A model generated the notes under the pieces. That model made no database searches and was not told where the DNA came from. It was given only the letters and a program-made list of their open reading frames with translations. The position numbers and the translations under genes are program-made. A stretch of 64,000 nucleotides of DNA, taken from Haematobia irritans (taxonomy: Eukaryota > Arthropoda > Insecta > Diptera > Muscidae). This document shows, piece after piece, positions 1 through 10,540 of the stretch. The stretch is from NCBI RefSeq assembly GCF_050003625.1, contig NC_134400.1, positions 63,612,241-63,676,240 of the forward strand, written 5' to 3'. How positions within the stretch are numbered: the first letter of the stretch is position 1; each line of letters opens with the position of its first letter.

Positions 1-289
1 TAGGGCAATGTTGAATAAATAAAATAATGATATAAATACCCACCATAATATGAGAAGATACCAACAGTATATGTATTTGTGGACCAAAATTATTGATAAT
101 ATCTCAAATCCTTTAAATTTGTTGCGAGCTATATAAAGCTTTATATTTCCATATGCATGAATTTGAATCTGAATCGATTTAGACAAAATTGTATATACTT
201 CTACAAAATCTATGTACTTAAAATTTAAATATAACGTTAAAATTGTGTTACCTCCCATAACACAAATTTAACGAAAAATAAAAATGCAA
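1..289. other. AT-rich flank, no gene
   Basis: AT-rich sequence with no sustained open frame and no motif I recognise. It leads into the inverted-repeat border of the first interspersed element. Confidence 0.6.
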
Positions 290-589
290 GGAAAGTCTAA
301 AGTCGGGCGGGCCGATTATAATATACTCTGCACAACCTTGTATTTAGATCTACATTTTGATAAAATCTCAAATCAGACTTCTACAAAACTCGGGCAATAT
401 TTGGGAAATATTTATAATTGTTTAGACAATTTCGCAAAAATGCATTTATGATTCATTCATTGAAAAAATTGAAAATTTGAGTCATTTCTACAAGTTTTCG
501 ACTTAGCAGCAATTTTTCCAAAATTGTATGCTCACTGAATACAATTTTGGAAAAAATTTTGTCTAGTAAATAAAATTTTGCAAAATTTT

Positions 590-975
590 CTACAGAAACA
601 AAATTTTGACTAAATTTTCTATAGAAATAAAATTTTGACCAAATTTTCTAATAAAAAAATCTATTACCATAAAATTTTGGCAAAATTTTCTATAGAAATA
701 ACATTTTGACCTAAATTTTTATAGAAATAAAATTTTGAAAAAACTTTTTTGTAACAAACAAAATTTTGCGAAATTTTCTATAGAAATAAAATTTTGACTA
801 AATTTTCTATAGAAAAGAAATATTTCTATAGTAATAAAATTTTGAATAAATTTTTTATAGAAATAAAATTTTGATAAAATTTGCTATAGAAATAAAATTT
901 TGACCAAACTTTTTATAGAAACAACATTTTGACAAAATTTTCTATAAAAAACAACTTTGAAAAAATTTTCTGTCA
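590..975. repeat. Degenerate AT tandem repeat, ~30-bp unit
   Basis: Repeated variants of AAATTTTCTATAGAAATAAA followed by ATTTTGAC are strung head to tail. The same unit recurs inside HINE-2 (8630-8720) and HINE-3 (14660-14890), so it is a shared module of these elements and not an independent satellite. Confidence 0.75.
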
Positions 976-1237
976 ATATTCCACATTCATGGCCTTAAAA
1001 TAAAAATAATATCGATTGTTCGAAATATTTCAAATAAATTGATATGGGCATTAAAATGGATCGATCCAGCCCATCTGCTAGTCTAACATTCTAAGAAATA
1101 TAAAAAGATAGCCGTAATTGGAAGTTGATTTTCATTTACAATCATGCTGTACATTGATCGAATGAATAACGCAATGGAAACTAATATGCGCAAAAACTTG
1201 CTTAGTTACAAAAATGTGAAGTGTTTTAAAAAATTTG

Positions 1238-1338
1238 GTTTAGCCGGAGTCGGAGTCGAGCAAAATTTTTACGACTCCGACTCCAGCAAAATCTTCAGAC
1301 TCCGACTCCAAGACTCCGACTCCGGCTCCACAGCCCTG
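1238..1338. repeat. GGAGTC/GACTCC simple repeat cluster
   Basis: The hexamer GGAGTC and its complement occur repeatedly, with a short strand switch in the middle giving local hairpin potential. It lies inside HINE-1 and looks like a low-complexity expansion. Confidence 0.7.
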
Positions 1339-1432
1339 GCACAAAGTACAGATCGCAGTTTAAGTACGATCGTCCTCAAATTTGGCATAGGGTCGTTTTT
1401 TGGAACAAGGACAATCGCTATTGATTTTGGAA

Positions 1433-2620
1433 AAAAATCGGTTCAGATTTAGATATAGCTGTCATATATATTTATCACCCATCTGGTCATAATTGGCGTG
1501 TTTATCAACCGATGTTCTTCAAATTCCGTACATCCGAATATTTTATGAGTCTCGAAAAACTTGCAAAATATCAGCCAAATCGGTGCATATTTAAATATAG
1601 CTCTCATATATATCTTTCGTCCGATTTAGACTCATATGGCAACAGAGGCCAAGGTTTACTACCGATTTTCGTGAAATTTTGCACAGAGAGTAGAATTGAC
1701 ATTCTACCAATGCTTGGTAAATTTGATTGAAATCGGTTCAGATTTAGATATAGCTCCCATATATATCTTTCGTCCGATTTGCACTTATATGGCCTTAAAA
1801 GCCAGAGTTTTGCACTGACTTGCTTCAAATTTTGCACGAGAGGTACGTTTGACGGTGTCGTTATGTGTGCCAAATTTGGTTAAAATCGGTTTAGATTTAG
1901 TTGTAGCTCCCATATATATCTTTCGTCCGATTTGGATTTATATGGCCTCAAAAGCCAGAGTGTTGCCCTGACTTGCTTCCAATTTTGCACAAGGAGTACG
2001 CTTAATAACATCGGTAAGTGTGCCAAATTTGGTTGAAATGGGTTTAGATTTAGATATAGCTCCCATATATATCTTACGCCCGATTTACACTCGTATGACC
2101 ACGGGGGCCAAAGTTATACTCCCATTTACGTGCAATTTTGCAGAGAGTGCAGAATTGTTATTCTAACTATGCATTAAAACTAGAAGTGCCCATATGTAAT
2201 ACGTACTTTTAGTTAATGTGGTATCACAATGGACTGAATAGTCTAAGTGAGCCTGAATCTTAATCAGGCTGCCACTTTAACCTAACCTAACCTAACTATG
2301 CATGTCAAATTTAGCCAAAATCGGTTCAGATTATATACGAGTATAGCTCCCATATATACGTACACCAGAGTTGTGGAAATATGGTCGACTGTTTCATATT
2401 TTAGATCCATTTTCAATGGGATTTTCTTCAAATTGACTGGATAGTTTCCACAGGGAATATATTTAATATGATATTTAAGTGTGTCAAGTTTGATCTAATT
2501 TGGTTCAGATTTAGATAAAGCCTCCATATATTCAGTTTTCCGGTTTATACAAATTTGGCCAAAATTCCCAGACTTTACACAAAATTCTATGATGATTTCC
2601 CCATATCTTAGTCATATCCT
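1433..2620. repeat. ~150-bp minisatellite of HINE-1
   Basis: Units containing GGTTCAGATTTAGATATAGC, then CCCATATATATCTTTCGTCC, recur about every 150 bp, beginning near 1433, 1584, 1730, 1882, 2032, 2320 and 2500. The interval at 2165-2303 is lengthened by a LINE fragment. Short open frames here follow the repeat period and show no protein family. Confidence 0.75.
2175..2293 (+). mobile_element. 5'-truncated LINE 3' tail (119 bp) with target-site duplication
   Basis: Only the 3' end of the LINE family seen at 49-61 kb is present: the 3' UTR ending in (TAACC)n. It is flanked by the 10-bp direct repeat AACTATGCAT (2165-2174 and 2294-2303). This is the signature of target-primed reverse transcription that stopped very early. 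Dating: it is younger than the HINE-1 minisatellite it interrupts. Confidence 0.9.
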
Positions 2621-3019
2621 ACACACTGTAATGCCAGAATTTCCACAGAACGGTTGAGTTTCAAATAAGGCTCCAAATCGCACGACTTGACCAAATAAAA
2701 TATCCCAACCCACACTTGATCACGCACGAAAAGAAAAAACGTGTACAGAAAACGTTTTTCTTTTGTAAGAGTTTTTTGAATTGCTTCGAAAATTATACAC
2801 TTTTATCACCAAAAAAATTCGTTTGTTACAAAATTTTTTCAATAAAAAAAAGCTATTTTTGAACCACAACACAGTCCATTTCGTTTATATCAAACACTGT
2901 TCTTTTCTGACTTTAGGTCTTTAATAAGACACATTTAAGAGTTCATAGTAAAAATTTATTATGTTGTTGTAATGTTGAACATTTTTTCGGAATCTTCCGA
3001 CCATAAAAAAAAAAACTTT

Positions 3020-3092
3020 GGTCGAAGCAGGGATCGAACCCACGACCCTTGGCATGCGAGTTGGACGTAGCAACCACTGCTCCACGGTGCCC
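3020..3092 (-). other. tRNA-like module A (copy 1)
   Basis: Read on the minus strand, about 72 nt shows an A-box-like GTGGAGCAGTGG (complement at about 3073-3084) and a B box GGTTCGATCC (complement 3031-3040) with a pairable T arm. The acceptor and anticodon stems pair poorly, so this is tRNA-derived and not a working tRNA. It faces away from module B. Confidence 0.6.
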
Positions 3093-3204
3093 AACTAAAT
3101 GTATTTTTCTGTTAAATAAAGATTGTTTAATCGGCTCGTGGGCGCCGCATGCTATGCTATATATATATAACTTATATGGGTAATTGTGTATTGATGACAA
3201 TAAC

Positions 3205-3280
3205 GGCTACATCTCAGTGTATAGCGTTTCGGCTTACAAATTGCATGGTTCGCGGTTCGATGCTCCGTCCAGTCGAAAGG
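3205..3280 (+). other. tRNA-like module B (copy 1)
   Basis: A degraded A box (near 3208-3224) and a B box GGTTCGATGCT (3254-3264) are spaced as in a tRNA gene. The same module in copy 2 has a near-consensus A box TAGCTCAGTGGTTAG, which supports the tRNA origin. The stems do not fold cleanly. Confidence 0.55.
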
Positions 3281-3686
3281 TAAAAAAAAAAATAATTTAT
3301 AAAATCTTATAATTTTTTCTACATTGTTTATATTACAGAAAAGGGTGCTAAGAACTAAAAAACTTCGTGGAAGCGAGAAAGATGTGAGGGAAAATGCAAT
3401 TAGCCAGATTTTTTTTTTTTTTTTTTTGAGTTTGTCTTTTTAAAATTGTTTTTACATCCTGGAAAAGAATACATGTTTATCTTAAAAAGTACATACTTTT
3501 CATCCAAATACACTTCCTTTCAGCGAAAAGCATTTGAGAAACGAACTTTGTTTCGTTTGTGAGAAAAGAATTATTTTTTTGCGTGCATATCTTGGCGAGA
3601 TCTAATTGAAATGGTAACACAAATGTTTGCCTACATAGTGGTGAAGGGTATAATATAGTCGGCTCCGTCCGACTTTAGACTTTACT

Positions 3687-4420
3687 TAGTTGTTTTCACC
3701 TAAAGTCCGATTAAATTTCACGAATTCAAGATTGAATTAAAACTGTCCTCTTAATCATGGATGTTTTTTTTTTTTGATTAAGTAAAAAATGAGTCGATGT
3801 GTTTTAAAATTATCATAAATATAAAAAACTGAATTTTCGTTCTTATAACAACAATGTAGGTCCTTCTTTTTACAATTCCCAAAGAAGGCACAGAATAATG
3901 TTTGTGGACATTTTTTAGAAAGGAAGTGCAAGGCATTTTAGCATGCATGATTGGAGAAGGCATATGGGAAGGTGTTGAGGATCCGAAAATCATGGGTTAA
4001 GAAGGCATGATTTTTGCGGTACTTCGCAATTTTCCCGCTGGGCAATTATAGAAAATTAAAATAAAATGTATGTGTATAGTAAAGCGAATATTTATTATGG
4101 TTTTATGTGAATATTGCAGTTTTAATTTATTCCTGGGCAGAGCTGCCTTGGAAAAAATTGACAAATAAAACAATTTTTTTCTCACAGCGTTCTACACATT
4201 GACATTTGTTTTCTCTTTGTAAGAGCATAAGGCTTAATCTTATTATTCTCAATTATCTTTGGATACATCAAATTTCATGTGTCTTTTTTGTAACTATTCC
4301 TTAAATGAGTATTGTAATAAATGGATTAAGACTAAACGCGTTTCAATTACTGCTCTATGTAGATCTAATAATTAGCAACGAGGTGAAACTTCGTTTTCCA
4401 GAAATGAAAAAAGTGATCAT
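3687..4420. other. Intergenic, no gene recognised
   Basis: AT-rich sequence between HINE-1 and the Gypsy-A gag start. Small open frames lack family resemblance. It could include the leader or LTR remnant of Gypsy-A, but no paired LTR is present in the window. Confidence 0.5.
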
Positions 4421-4426
4421 TTCAAA

Positions 4427-4657
4427 ATGGATGAAAATCAATTTCAACAGTTGCTTGCTGCATTCAGTAAAAATCAAGCTGAATTAATTCGATCGTTAAA
4501 AGGAGCTTCTGCCGGCAAAGACAGCAATAAAAAGAACCGCGAAGTGCACCGTCATTTCAAGAACTGCTGCCGCCATTTGAAAACTTCGATGAAGGCAAAG
4601 AAAATTTCAAATTATATATTCAAAGGTTTGAGAATGATTTAACAATGAAAGGGGTAT
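4427..4657 (+). pseudogene. gag: Gypsy-A gag, N-terminal part (interrupted)
   Basis: The frame starts MDENQFQQLLAAFSKNQAEL, typical of insect Ty3/gypsy Gag N termini. After a frameshift near 4540 the sequence reads on as ELLPPFENF...KLYIQRFENDL, the start of a capsid domain. At 4657 it is cut by a Penelope-like element and resumes at 5766. No LTR or zinc knuckle survives nearby. Confidence 0.7.
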
Positions 4658-5756
4658 CAAAAAGACTGGTATCAAAAACCTACAGCATCTGGCAGAATTA
4701 TAAATTTCTATTCAAAACACCCGAAAAGAATAATAATAAATACGGCCAATAATTTAATACATAGAGTTTTAACTATCAGTGAAAAGGAATTCCACGCAAA
4801 AAATAAAGAGAGGATAAAACAGATACTAGCCAAAAATAACTTTCCCAAGTATTTAGCGAATAATTTAATAAATTCAAAAAAGAATAATAAAGAATTTGAC
4901 GAACACCAGACGAAAACAAAATCATACAAATCATTGACATACATTCCTAATGTTTCAGAGAGAATAGAAAATTCAAACATATTTGACAAAGAGAAGTTCA
5001 CTATTGCACACAAAGCAAACAACACGTTAAATGGATTATTTACAAATCCAAAAACCAAATTGCCAAACATGGAAAAGCACAAACGAAATTAAATGCGATG
5101 GCAATGATCAACAATCATGTGAAAAAGTCTACGTGAGAACAACTGGCAACAAACTAAAAACGAGGATCGCTGGACATAAATCGGACTACAAATTAAGAGG
5201 AAATAACATAATACAAAAAACTGCACTAGCAAACCACTGTGCAACACAAAAACACATCCCCAACTTTGATAATGTACGCATCTTAGCCAGAGAGTCAAAC
5301 TACAACAAGAGATTCACACAAGAGATGCTACATATCATAAATACACCTTCTGAAAAGAGAATCAACTACAAAGCCGACATCGAAGGAAATGCTAAAAGCT
5401 ATAGAAAACTCATAGAGAAGAGAAAGAACATGAAACGAACACAAAAAACACATAGAAGAAAGCAGTGCAATATAGACTTTTGACAAGAGTAGTGCAACTA
5501 CTGTAGAATAAGTTAATTGTGTTGTAAACATCTTTTTATGTGAGTGATCGTTTACATGTACTTATAAACTAAAATTATTTTCTTTTACATTAATCTGTTC
5601 TGTGATATTTACATTTATCTATTTTTGTAGTGTACATCCCAATGAAGATGCAATTCAAGTAATTGCGAAATATCGGAAGGAAAAAAACTAAAGTAAATTA
5701 TTACTATAAAAACAACAAAGAAATGACCTCGAGCTTGATTAGTTACTGATTTACAC
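4658..5756 (+). mobile_element. Penelope-like element, 5'-truncated, inserted in Gypsy-A gag
   Basis: The insert is bracketed by the 9-bp direct repeat AAGGGGTAT (4649-4657 and 5757-5765), which fixes both borders. It encodes the end of a Penelope-type reverse transcriptase (WYQKPTASGR, SLTYIPNVSERI, AHKANNTLNGLFTNPKTKL) followed by a GIY-YIG endonuclease. The first ~2/3 of the reverse transcriptase is missing, as in 5'-truncated copies. The tail near 5645-5690 (GAAGATGCAA... GCGAAATATCGGA) resembles the conserved 3' region of these elements. Confidence 0.85.
4667..5483 (+). pseudogene. Penelope-like reverse transcriptase thumb + GIY-YIG endonuclease (frameshifted)
   Basis: Translation from 4667 gives the C-terminal thumb/linker of a Penelope-like reverse transcriptase. 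A frameshift near 5070-5095 separates it from the 150-codon frame 5031-5483. That frame carries the endonuclease: KVYVRTTGNKLKTRIAGHK, then ALANHCATQKHIPNFDNVRI and RFTQEMLHI. In this family GIY-YIG nicks the target for priming. Here the usual G after the YV/YI motif reads R, and with the truncation and frameshift it is presumed dead. Confidence 0.8.
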
Positions 5757-5765
5757 AAGGGGTAT

Positions 5766-6680
5766 TTTTCAATAAAGTATTATGCCATCAAATGATCATC
5801 AATTCTATTGGCTCAAAACATTTAAAACTACTAGTGTCATTGATTGTCCCAAAAAATGTATCAGAAGTTGGATACGATGACATTGTAGCCAAACTGGATG
5901 TTCATTTGTCCCCCAAGAAAAACTCCAAAAAGAAACTCTCCACTAACTTACCAAGGTGATGAACAAACATTAGCGGAATACGTAGCATTACTCAGGCGAG
6001 ACATAAATGAGTGCGATTTTGTCTCATCCTACGAATGTCGGGCTGATATGCCACGACCATCGTCAATAGACGATGTTAGAAGATTTCTAGGCATTGTCAC
6101 ATATTACGCCAGATTTATCAGGAGTTTATTCAATTACTGCGGACACTTTTACGGAAAGATATAAAATTTGTCTGGATAACTGAATGCGAAGTTGCTTGTA
6201 TTAAACTGAAAAATGTAATTTCCAGTGACAAAGTACTGGTTCCATTTGACCCCGGATTACCAGTGACCAGTCAATAGACGATGTTAGAAGATTTCTAGAC
6301 ATGGTCACATATTACGCCAGATTTATCAGGAGTTTATCTTCAATTACTTTTCCACTGCGGACACTTTTACGGAAAGATACAAAATTTGTCTGGACAACTG
6401 AATGCAAAGTTGCTTGTATTAAACTGAAAAATATAATTTCCAGCGACAAAGTACTGGTTCGATTTGACCCCGGATTACCTGTGACAGTAGCCTGCGATGC
6501 AAGCCATTCGGGCATAGCAGGTGTGCTTTCGCACGTTATTGATGGAATTGAACACTCTATCGCGCTCGCGTCCAGATCACTGACAGCCGCTGAAAGAAAT
6601 TATAGTCAGTTGTACCGCGAAGCTTCAGCAATAATATTCAACGTCAACCACTTTTTTATGTATCTCTACGGGGTAAAATT
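5766..6680 (+). pseudogene. Gypsy-A gag remainder fused by deletion to reverse transcriptase/RNase H
   Basis: From 5766 the capsid continues (LLVSLIVPKNVSEVGYDDIVAKL, then YQGDEQTLAEYVALLRRDINECDF). Near 6040 it jumps directly to the reverse-transcriptase connection (SIDDVRRFLGIVTYYARFIRS) and then RNase H (VACDASHSGIAGVLSHVIDG, ASRSLTAAERNYSQL). Nucleocapsid, protease and most reverse transcriptase are missing, so about 2 kb is deleted. The RNase H stops at about 6680 (HFFMYLYGVKF) where mariner sequence begins. The connection segment is duplicated in tandem. Confidence 0.8.
6063..6486 (+). repeat. 208-bp tandem duplication inside Gypsy-A pol
   Basis: The segment beginning TCAATAGACGATGTTAGAAG occurs at 6063 and again at 6271, with matching order through TTTGACCCCGGATTACC. 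The first copy has small deletions (for example TTCAATTACTTTTCC is shortened) and the two copies differ at several bases, so the duplication is not very recent. Confidence 0.85.
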
Positions 6681-7860
6681 CAGTTACAGACAAGAGAGAG
6701 ATAGAGCGTCTTTTGTGAAGCAACTTTTGTTATTGTGAAAAAAATGGAAAAAAAGAATTTCGTGTTTTGATAAAATACTGTTTTCTGAAGGGTAAAAATA
6801 CGGTGGAAGCAAAAACATGGCTTGATAATTAGTTTCCGGACTCTGCCCCAGGGAAATCAACAATAATTGATTGGTATGCAAAATTCAAGCGTGGTGAAAT
6901 GAGCACGGAGGACGGTGAACGCAGTGGACGCCCGAAAGAGGTGGTTACCGACGAAAACATTAAAAAAATCTACAAAATGATTTTGAATGACCGTAAAATG
7001 AAGTTGATCGAGATAGCAGAGGCCTTAAAGATATCAAAGGAACGTGTTGGTCATATCATTCATCAATATTTGCATATGCGGAAGCTCTGTGCAAAATGGG
7101 TGCCGCGCGAGCTCACATTTGACCAAAAACAACAACGTGTTGATGATTCTGAGCGGTGTTTGCAGCTGTTAAATCGTAATACACACGAGTTTTTCCGTCG
7201 ATATGTGACAATGGATGAAACCTGGCTCCATCACTACACTCCTGAGTCCAATCGACAGTCGGTTGAGTGGACAGCGACCGGTGAACCGTCTCCGAAGCGT
7301 GGAAGACTCAAAAGTCCGCTGGCAAAGTAATGGCCTCTGTTTTTTGGGATGCGCATGGAATCATTTTTATTCATTATCTTGAGATTATCTGGAAAAACAA
7401 TCAACAGTGACTATTATATGGCGTTATTGGAGCGTTTGAAGGTCGAAATCGCGGCAAAACGGTCCCATATGAAGAAGAAAAAAGTGTTGTTCCACCAAAA
7501 CAACGAACCGTGCCACAAGTCATTGAGAACGATGGCAAAAATTCATGAATTGGGCTTCGAATTGCTTCCCCACCCACCGCATTCTCCAGATCTGGCCCCC
7601 AGCGACTTTTTCTTGTTCTCAGACCTTAAAAGGATGCTCGCAGGGAGAAAATTTGGCTGCAATGAAGAGGTGATCACCGAAACTGAGGCCTATTTTGAGG
7701 CAAAACCGAAGGAGTACTACCAAAAGGGTATCAACAAATTGGAAGGTCGTTATACTCGTTGTATCGCTCTTGAAGGGAACTATGTTGAATAATAAAAACG
7801 AATTTTGACAAAAAAAATGTGTTTTTCTTTGTTAGACCGGGGACTTATCAGCCAACCTGT
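6681..7860 (+). mobile_element. Himar-like mariner (irritans subfamily), left end missing
   Basis: The right terminal repeat reads, on the minus strand, ACAGGTTGGCTGATAAGTCC continuing CCGGTCT (about 7820-7860) and is followed by TA. This is the known terminal repeat type of irritans-subfamily mariners such as Himar. The left terminal repeat is absent: mariner 5' UTR begins at about 6681 fused to gypsy RNase H. A recombination or deletion removed the left end, so the copy cannot move as a unit. Confidence 0.9.
6744..7792 (+). pseudogene. Himar-like mariner transposase, broken
   Basis: The coding remnant starts at the ATG at 6744 and ends ...ALEGNYVE at 7792. The N-terminal helix-turn-helix region is preserved but has frame breaks before 6899 and a TAG near 6830. 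A frameshift lies at 7310-7349. First catalytic Asp: VTMDETWLHHYTPE. The second catalytic position reads FHQNNEPCH (7499-7501 AAC), Asp to Asn. Third: SPDLAPSDFF, giving DD34D spacing. Transposase would cut and join mariner ends; this one is dead on three counts. Confidence 0.92.
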
Positions 7861-8372
7861 TAAAAGCGGATTATTTCATCGTAATAAGTACCTATTACGT
7901 GTGTAGATTAAGCCACCCTGCATGCGAAATTCAAATTCATCCACTGGGTGGCTAACTTCAGGGCCCAGTGGACAGGTATCGACTGAAGTTATAAATTTGG
8001 ACAATGACCAAGAGTTATGCCCAAGTATTCGACCTGTAGACGGGTCGACAGGTGGCGACACTTTGGAAAGTCGAACCTTTTCTAGGTAACGACATCAAAA
8101 GAGGTAATACCTCACAAAAGAAATTCAAGGAACCCAGAAACGCTTTGTTTATCTTAAAAAAAAATAGAATCAGTCGACCCAAGCACGTTGTCGGCTAAAC
8201 AAATCGATTCCTAACAATGAGCTCAAGGAGTTCTTGAAGCTGGAAAAAGGGAACGACCACCGAATGAGCTGCCATCCTACAAAAGGGATCAAAGTTTGCC
8301 TCAGTTGCTAAAGACAGCCTTGTGATGGCTATCATTAATAAAGGAGCATTGGACGGTATGGTTCAAAAGCAA
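7861..8372 (+). pseudogene. LINE ORF1 5' fragment, left half (split by HINE-2)
   Basis: Nucleotides match the 5' UTR and ORF1 start of the LINE at 51603: GCGGAT...CATCGTAATA, then the Q-R/N-S-K... start with GPSGRVSTGV-like and RPVDGSTGGD-like segments, diverged and frameshifted. It stops at ...GGACGGTATGG...AAGCAA and resumes after HINE-2 at 10421. The Himar-like mariner abuts its 5' UTR with TA. Older than the LINEs at 49-61 kb judging by its divergence. Confidence 0.8.
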
Positions 8373-10420
8373 CAAGTATATACGGCCGTAAGTTCGGCCA
8401 AGCCGAAGCTTATGTAACCTCCATCATAGATTGCGTAGAAACTTCTTCTAAACACTGTCATCCACAATCGAATTACTTAAGTTGCGGTAGCTTGCCGATG
8501 GCAAGGTATCTTAAAACCTCCTAACACCATCTTCTAAATTGTATGTAAGCCCATACGTGTTATATATTAAATCAAAAAAGATCGATCCAATACGTATATA
8601 ATTCAGTTTGACAAAGTAGACATAAAATTATGACAAAATTTTCTATAGAAATAAAATTTTGACAAAATTTTCTATAGAAATAAAATTTTGACAAAATTTT
8701 CTATAGAAATAAAAATTTGGTAGATTATTTTTGGCTCTAGTGGCAACCATGATTATGAACCGATATGGACCAATTTTTGTGTGATTGGACCAATTTTGGT
8801 ATGGTTGTCAGCGACCATATACTAACACCACGTTCCTAATTTTAACCGGATCGGATGAATTTTGCTCCTCCAAGAGGCTCCGGAGGTCAAATCTGGAGAA
8901 CGTTTTATATGGGAGCTATATATAATTATGGGCCGATATGGACCAATTGTGGCAAGGTTGTTAAAGATCATGTACTAACACCATGTTCCAAATTACAACC
9001 AGATTGGATGAAATTTTCTTCTCTTGGAGGCTTCGCAAGCCAAATCTGGGGATCGGTTTATATGGGGGCTATATATAATTATGGACCGATGTGGACCAAT
9101 TTTTGCATGGTTGTTAGAGACCATATACCAACATCATGTACCAAATTTCAGGTGGATCGGGTGAAATTTGTTTCTCTTTGACGCACCGCAACCCAATCTG
9201 GGAATCGGTTTATATCGGCGCTATATATAATTATGGACCGATGTGGACCAATTTTTGCACGGTTGCTAGAGACCATATACCAATACCATGTACCAAATTT
9301 CAGCCGGATCGGATGCAATTTGCTTCTCTTTGAGGCTTCGCAAGCCAAATCTGGAGATCGGTTTATATGGGGTCTATATATAATTATGGACCGATGTGGA
9401 CCAATATTTGCATGGTTGTTAGAGACCATATGCCAACATCATGTACCAAATTTCAGCCGGATCGGATGAAATTGGCTTCTCTTTGAGGCTCCGCAAGCCA
9501 AATCTGGGGATCGGCTTATATGGGGGCTATATATAATTATGGACCGATGTGAACCAATTTTTGTATGATTGTTAGAGACCATATACCAACACCATGTACC
9601 AAATTTCAGCCGGATCGGATGAAATATGCTTCTCTTAGAGGCTTCACAAGCCAAATCTAGGGATCGGTTTATATGGGGGCTATATATAATTAAGGACCGA
9701 TATGGACCAATTTTTGCATGGTTGTTAGATACCATATACCAACATTTTGTACAAAATTTCAGCCGGATCAGATGAAATTTTCTTATCTTTGAGGCTCCGC
9801 AAGCCAAATCTGGGGATCGGTTTATATGGGGGCTATATATAATTATGGACCGATGTGGTCCAATTTTTGCATGGTTGTTAGAGACCATATACCAACACCA
9901 TGTACCAAATTTCAGGCGGATCGGATGAAATTTGCTTCTCTTTTCGGCTCCGCAAGCCAAATCTGGGGATCGGTTTATATGGGGGCTATATATAATTATG
10001 GACCGATGTGGACCAATTTTTGCATGGTTGTTAGAGACCATATACAAACACCATGTACCAAATTTCAGCCGGATCGGATGAAATATGCTTCTGTTAGAGG
10101 CTCCACAAGCCAAATCTGAGGGTCCCTTTATATGGGGGCTATACGTAAAAGTGGACCGATATGGCCCATTTTCAATACCATCCGACCTACATCGATAACA
10201 ACTACTTGTGCCAAGTTTCAAGTCGATAGCTTGTTTCGTTCGGAAGTTAGCGTGATTTCAACAGACGGACGGACGGACGGACGGACATGCTTAGATCGAC
10301 TCAGAATTTCACCACGACCCAGAATATATATAATTTATGGGGTCTTAGAGCAATATTTCGATGTGTTACAAACGGAATGACAAAGTTAATATACCCCCAT
10401 CCTATGATGGAGGGTATAAA
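8373..10420. mobile_element. HINE-2: Helentron/HINE-like element inside LINE ORF1
   Basis: It starts CAAGTATATACGGCC and ends GGGTATAAA. A perfect 12-bp subterminal inverted repeat, CCTCCATCATAG (8418-8429) and CTATGATGGAGG (10402-10413), closes the element. Inside are the ~30-bp AT repeat, about nine units of a ~153-bp minisatellite and a (GGAC)n tract at 10262-10286. LINE ORF1 homology continues directly on both sides (GCAA | AATGG), so the insertion site is in an A run without an evident duplication. No protein is encoded; long frames reflect the repeat period. Confidence 0.65.
8860..10175. repeat. ~153-bp minisatellite, about nine units
   Basis: Unit landmarks GAGGCTCCGCAAGCCAAATC and GGACCGATGTGGACCAATTT recur at about 8862, 9018, 9170, 9322, 9478, 9630, 9783, 9937 and 10090. 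Period 152-156 bp, mostly near 51 codons, which keeps frames open and yields a 260-codon repetitive frame on the minus strand (9439-10221) with no known domain. Confidence 0.9.
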
Positions 10421-10540
10421 AATGGTGGGAATGAGAATGCAATGTCTGGTGTCTACTCTGAGGTACGACAAAAGTTTCCCGGACCAAGTCCCCGACGGCA
10501 AGATGCTGGATGGACGTTTCATTGAAGTGCGCTTTGGTAA
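10421..10540 (+). pseudogene. LINE ORF1 fragment, right half
   Basis: Continues the ORF1 remnant after HINE-2: GAGAATGCAATGTCTGGTGT, then AAGTTTCCCGGACCAAGTCC, aligning with 49990-50100 and 52180-52280 of the other LINE copies. It ends at about 10540 where minus-strand gypsy integrase begins. Confidence 0.75.

Larger units (their letters stand above)
2721..3585. mobile_element. Twin tRNA-like TIR element, copy 1 (865 bp)
   Basis: The ends read CACGCACGAAAAG... and ...TTTTTTTGCGTG, an inverted terminal repeat on CACGC. Copy 2 (14038-18052) is the same element in the opposite orientation, where a clean TA target duplication and CACGCAAA ends are visible. Inside are two divergently oriented tRNA-like modules (3020-3092 minus, 3205-3280 plus), each with recognisable Pol III A-box and B-box motifs. 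No protein is encoded. It may be a Tc1/mariner-type non-autonomous element that captured tRNA-derived heads. Confidence 0.65.
290..3686. mobile_element. HINE-1: Helentron/HINE-like interspersed element with inverted ends
   Basis: The left end (about 295-336) and right end (about 3637-3680) are imperfect inverted repeats of about 40 bp built on GTCTAAAGTCGG and a TATAATATA core. Between them lie a short AT repeat block and a minisatellite of about 150-bp period. The architecture matches two other elements here (8373-10420 and 14219-17335), which also carry a (GGAC)n microsatellite. Subterminal inverted repeats, a central ~150-bp minisatellite and a GTCY/GGAC microsatellite are known features of DINE-1/HINE elements, so that family is inferred. 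No transposase is encoded. A LINE tail (2175-2293) and a twin tRNA-like element (2721-3585) sit inside. Confidence 0.5.

Noticed and set aside
8860..10175. Evenly spaced repeats resembling a CRISPR array
   Set aside because: The whole ~153-bp unit is repeated with no unique spacers, in a fly genome.
8855..10380. Several overlapping 80-260-codon frames on both strands
   Set aside because: They follow the ~153-bp minisatellite period of HINE-2 and carry no domain; kept only as a low-interest observation.
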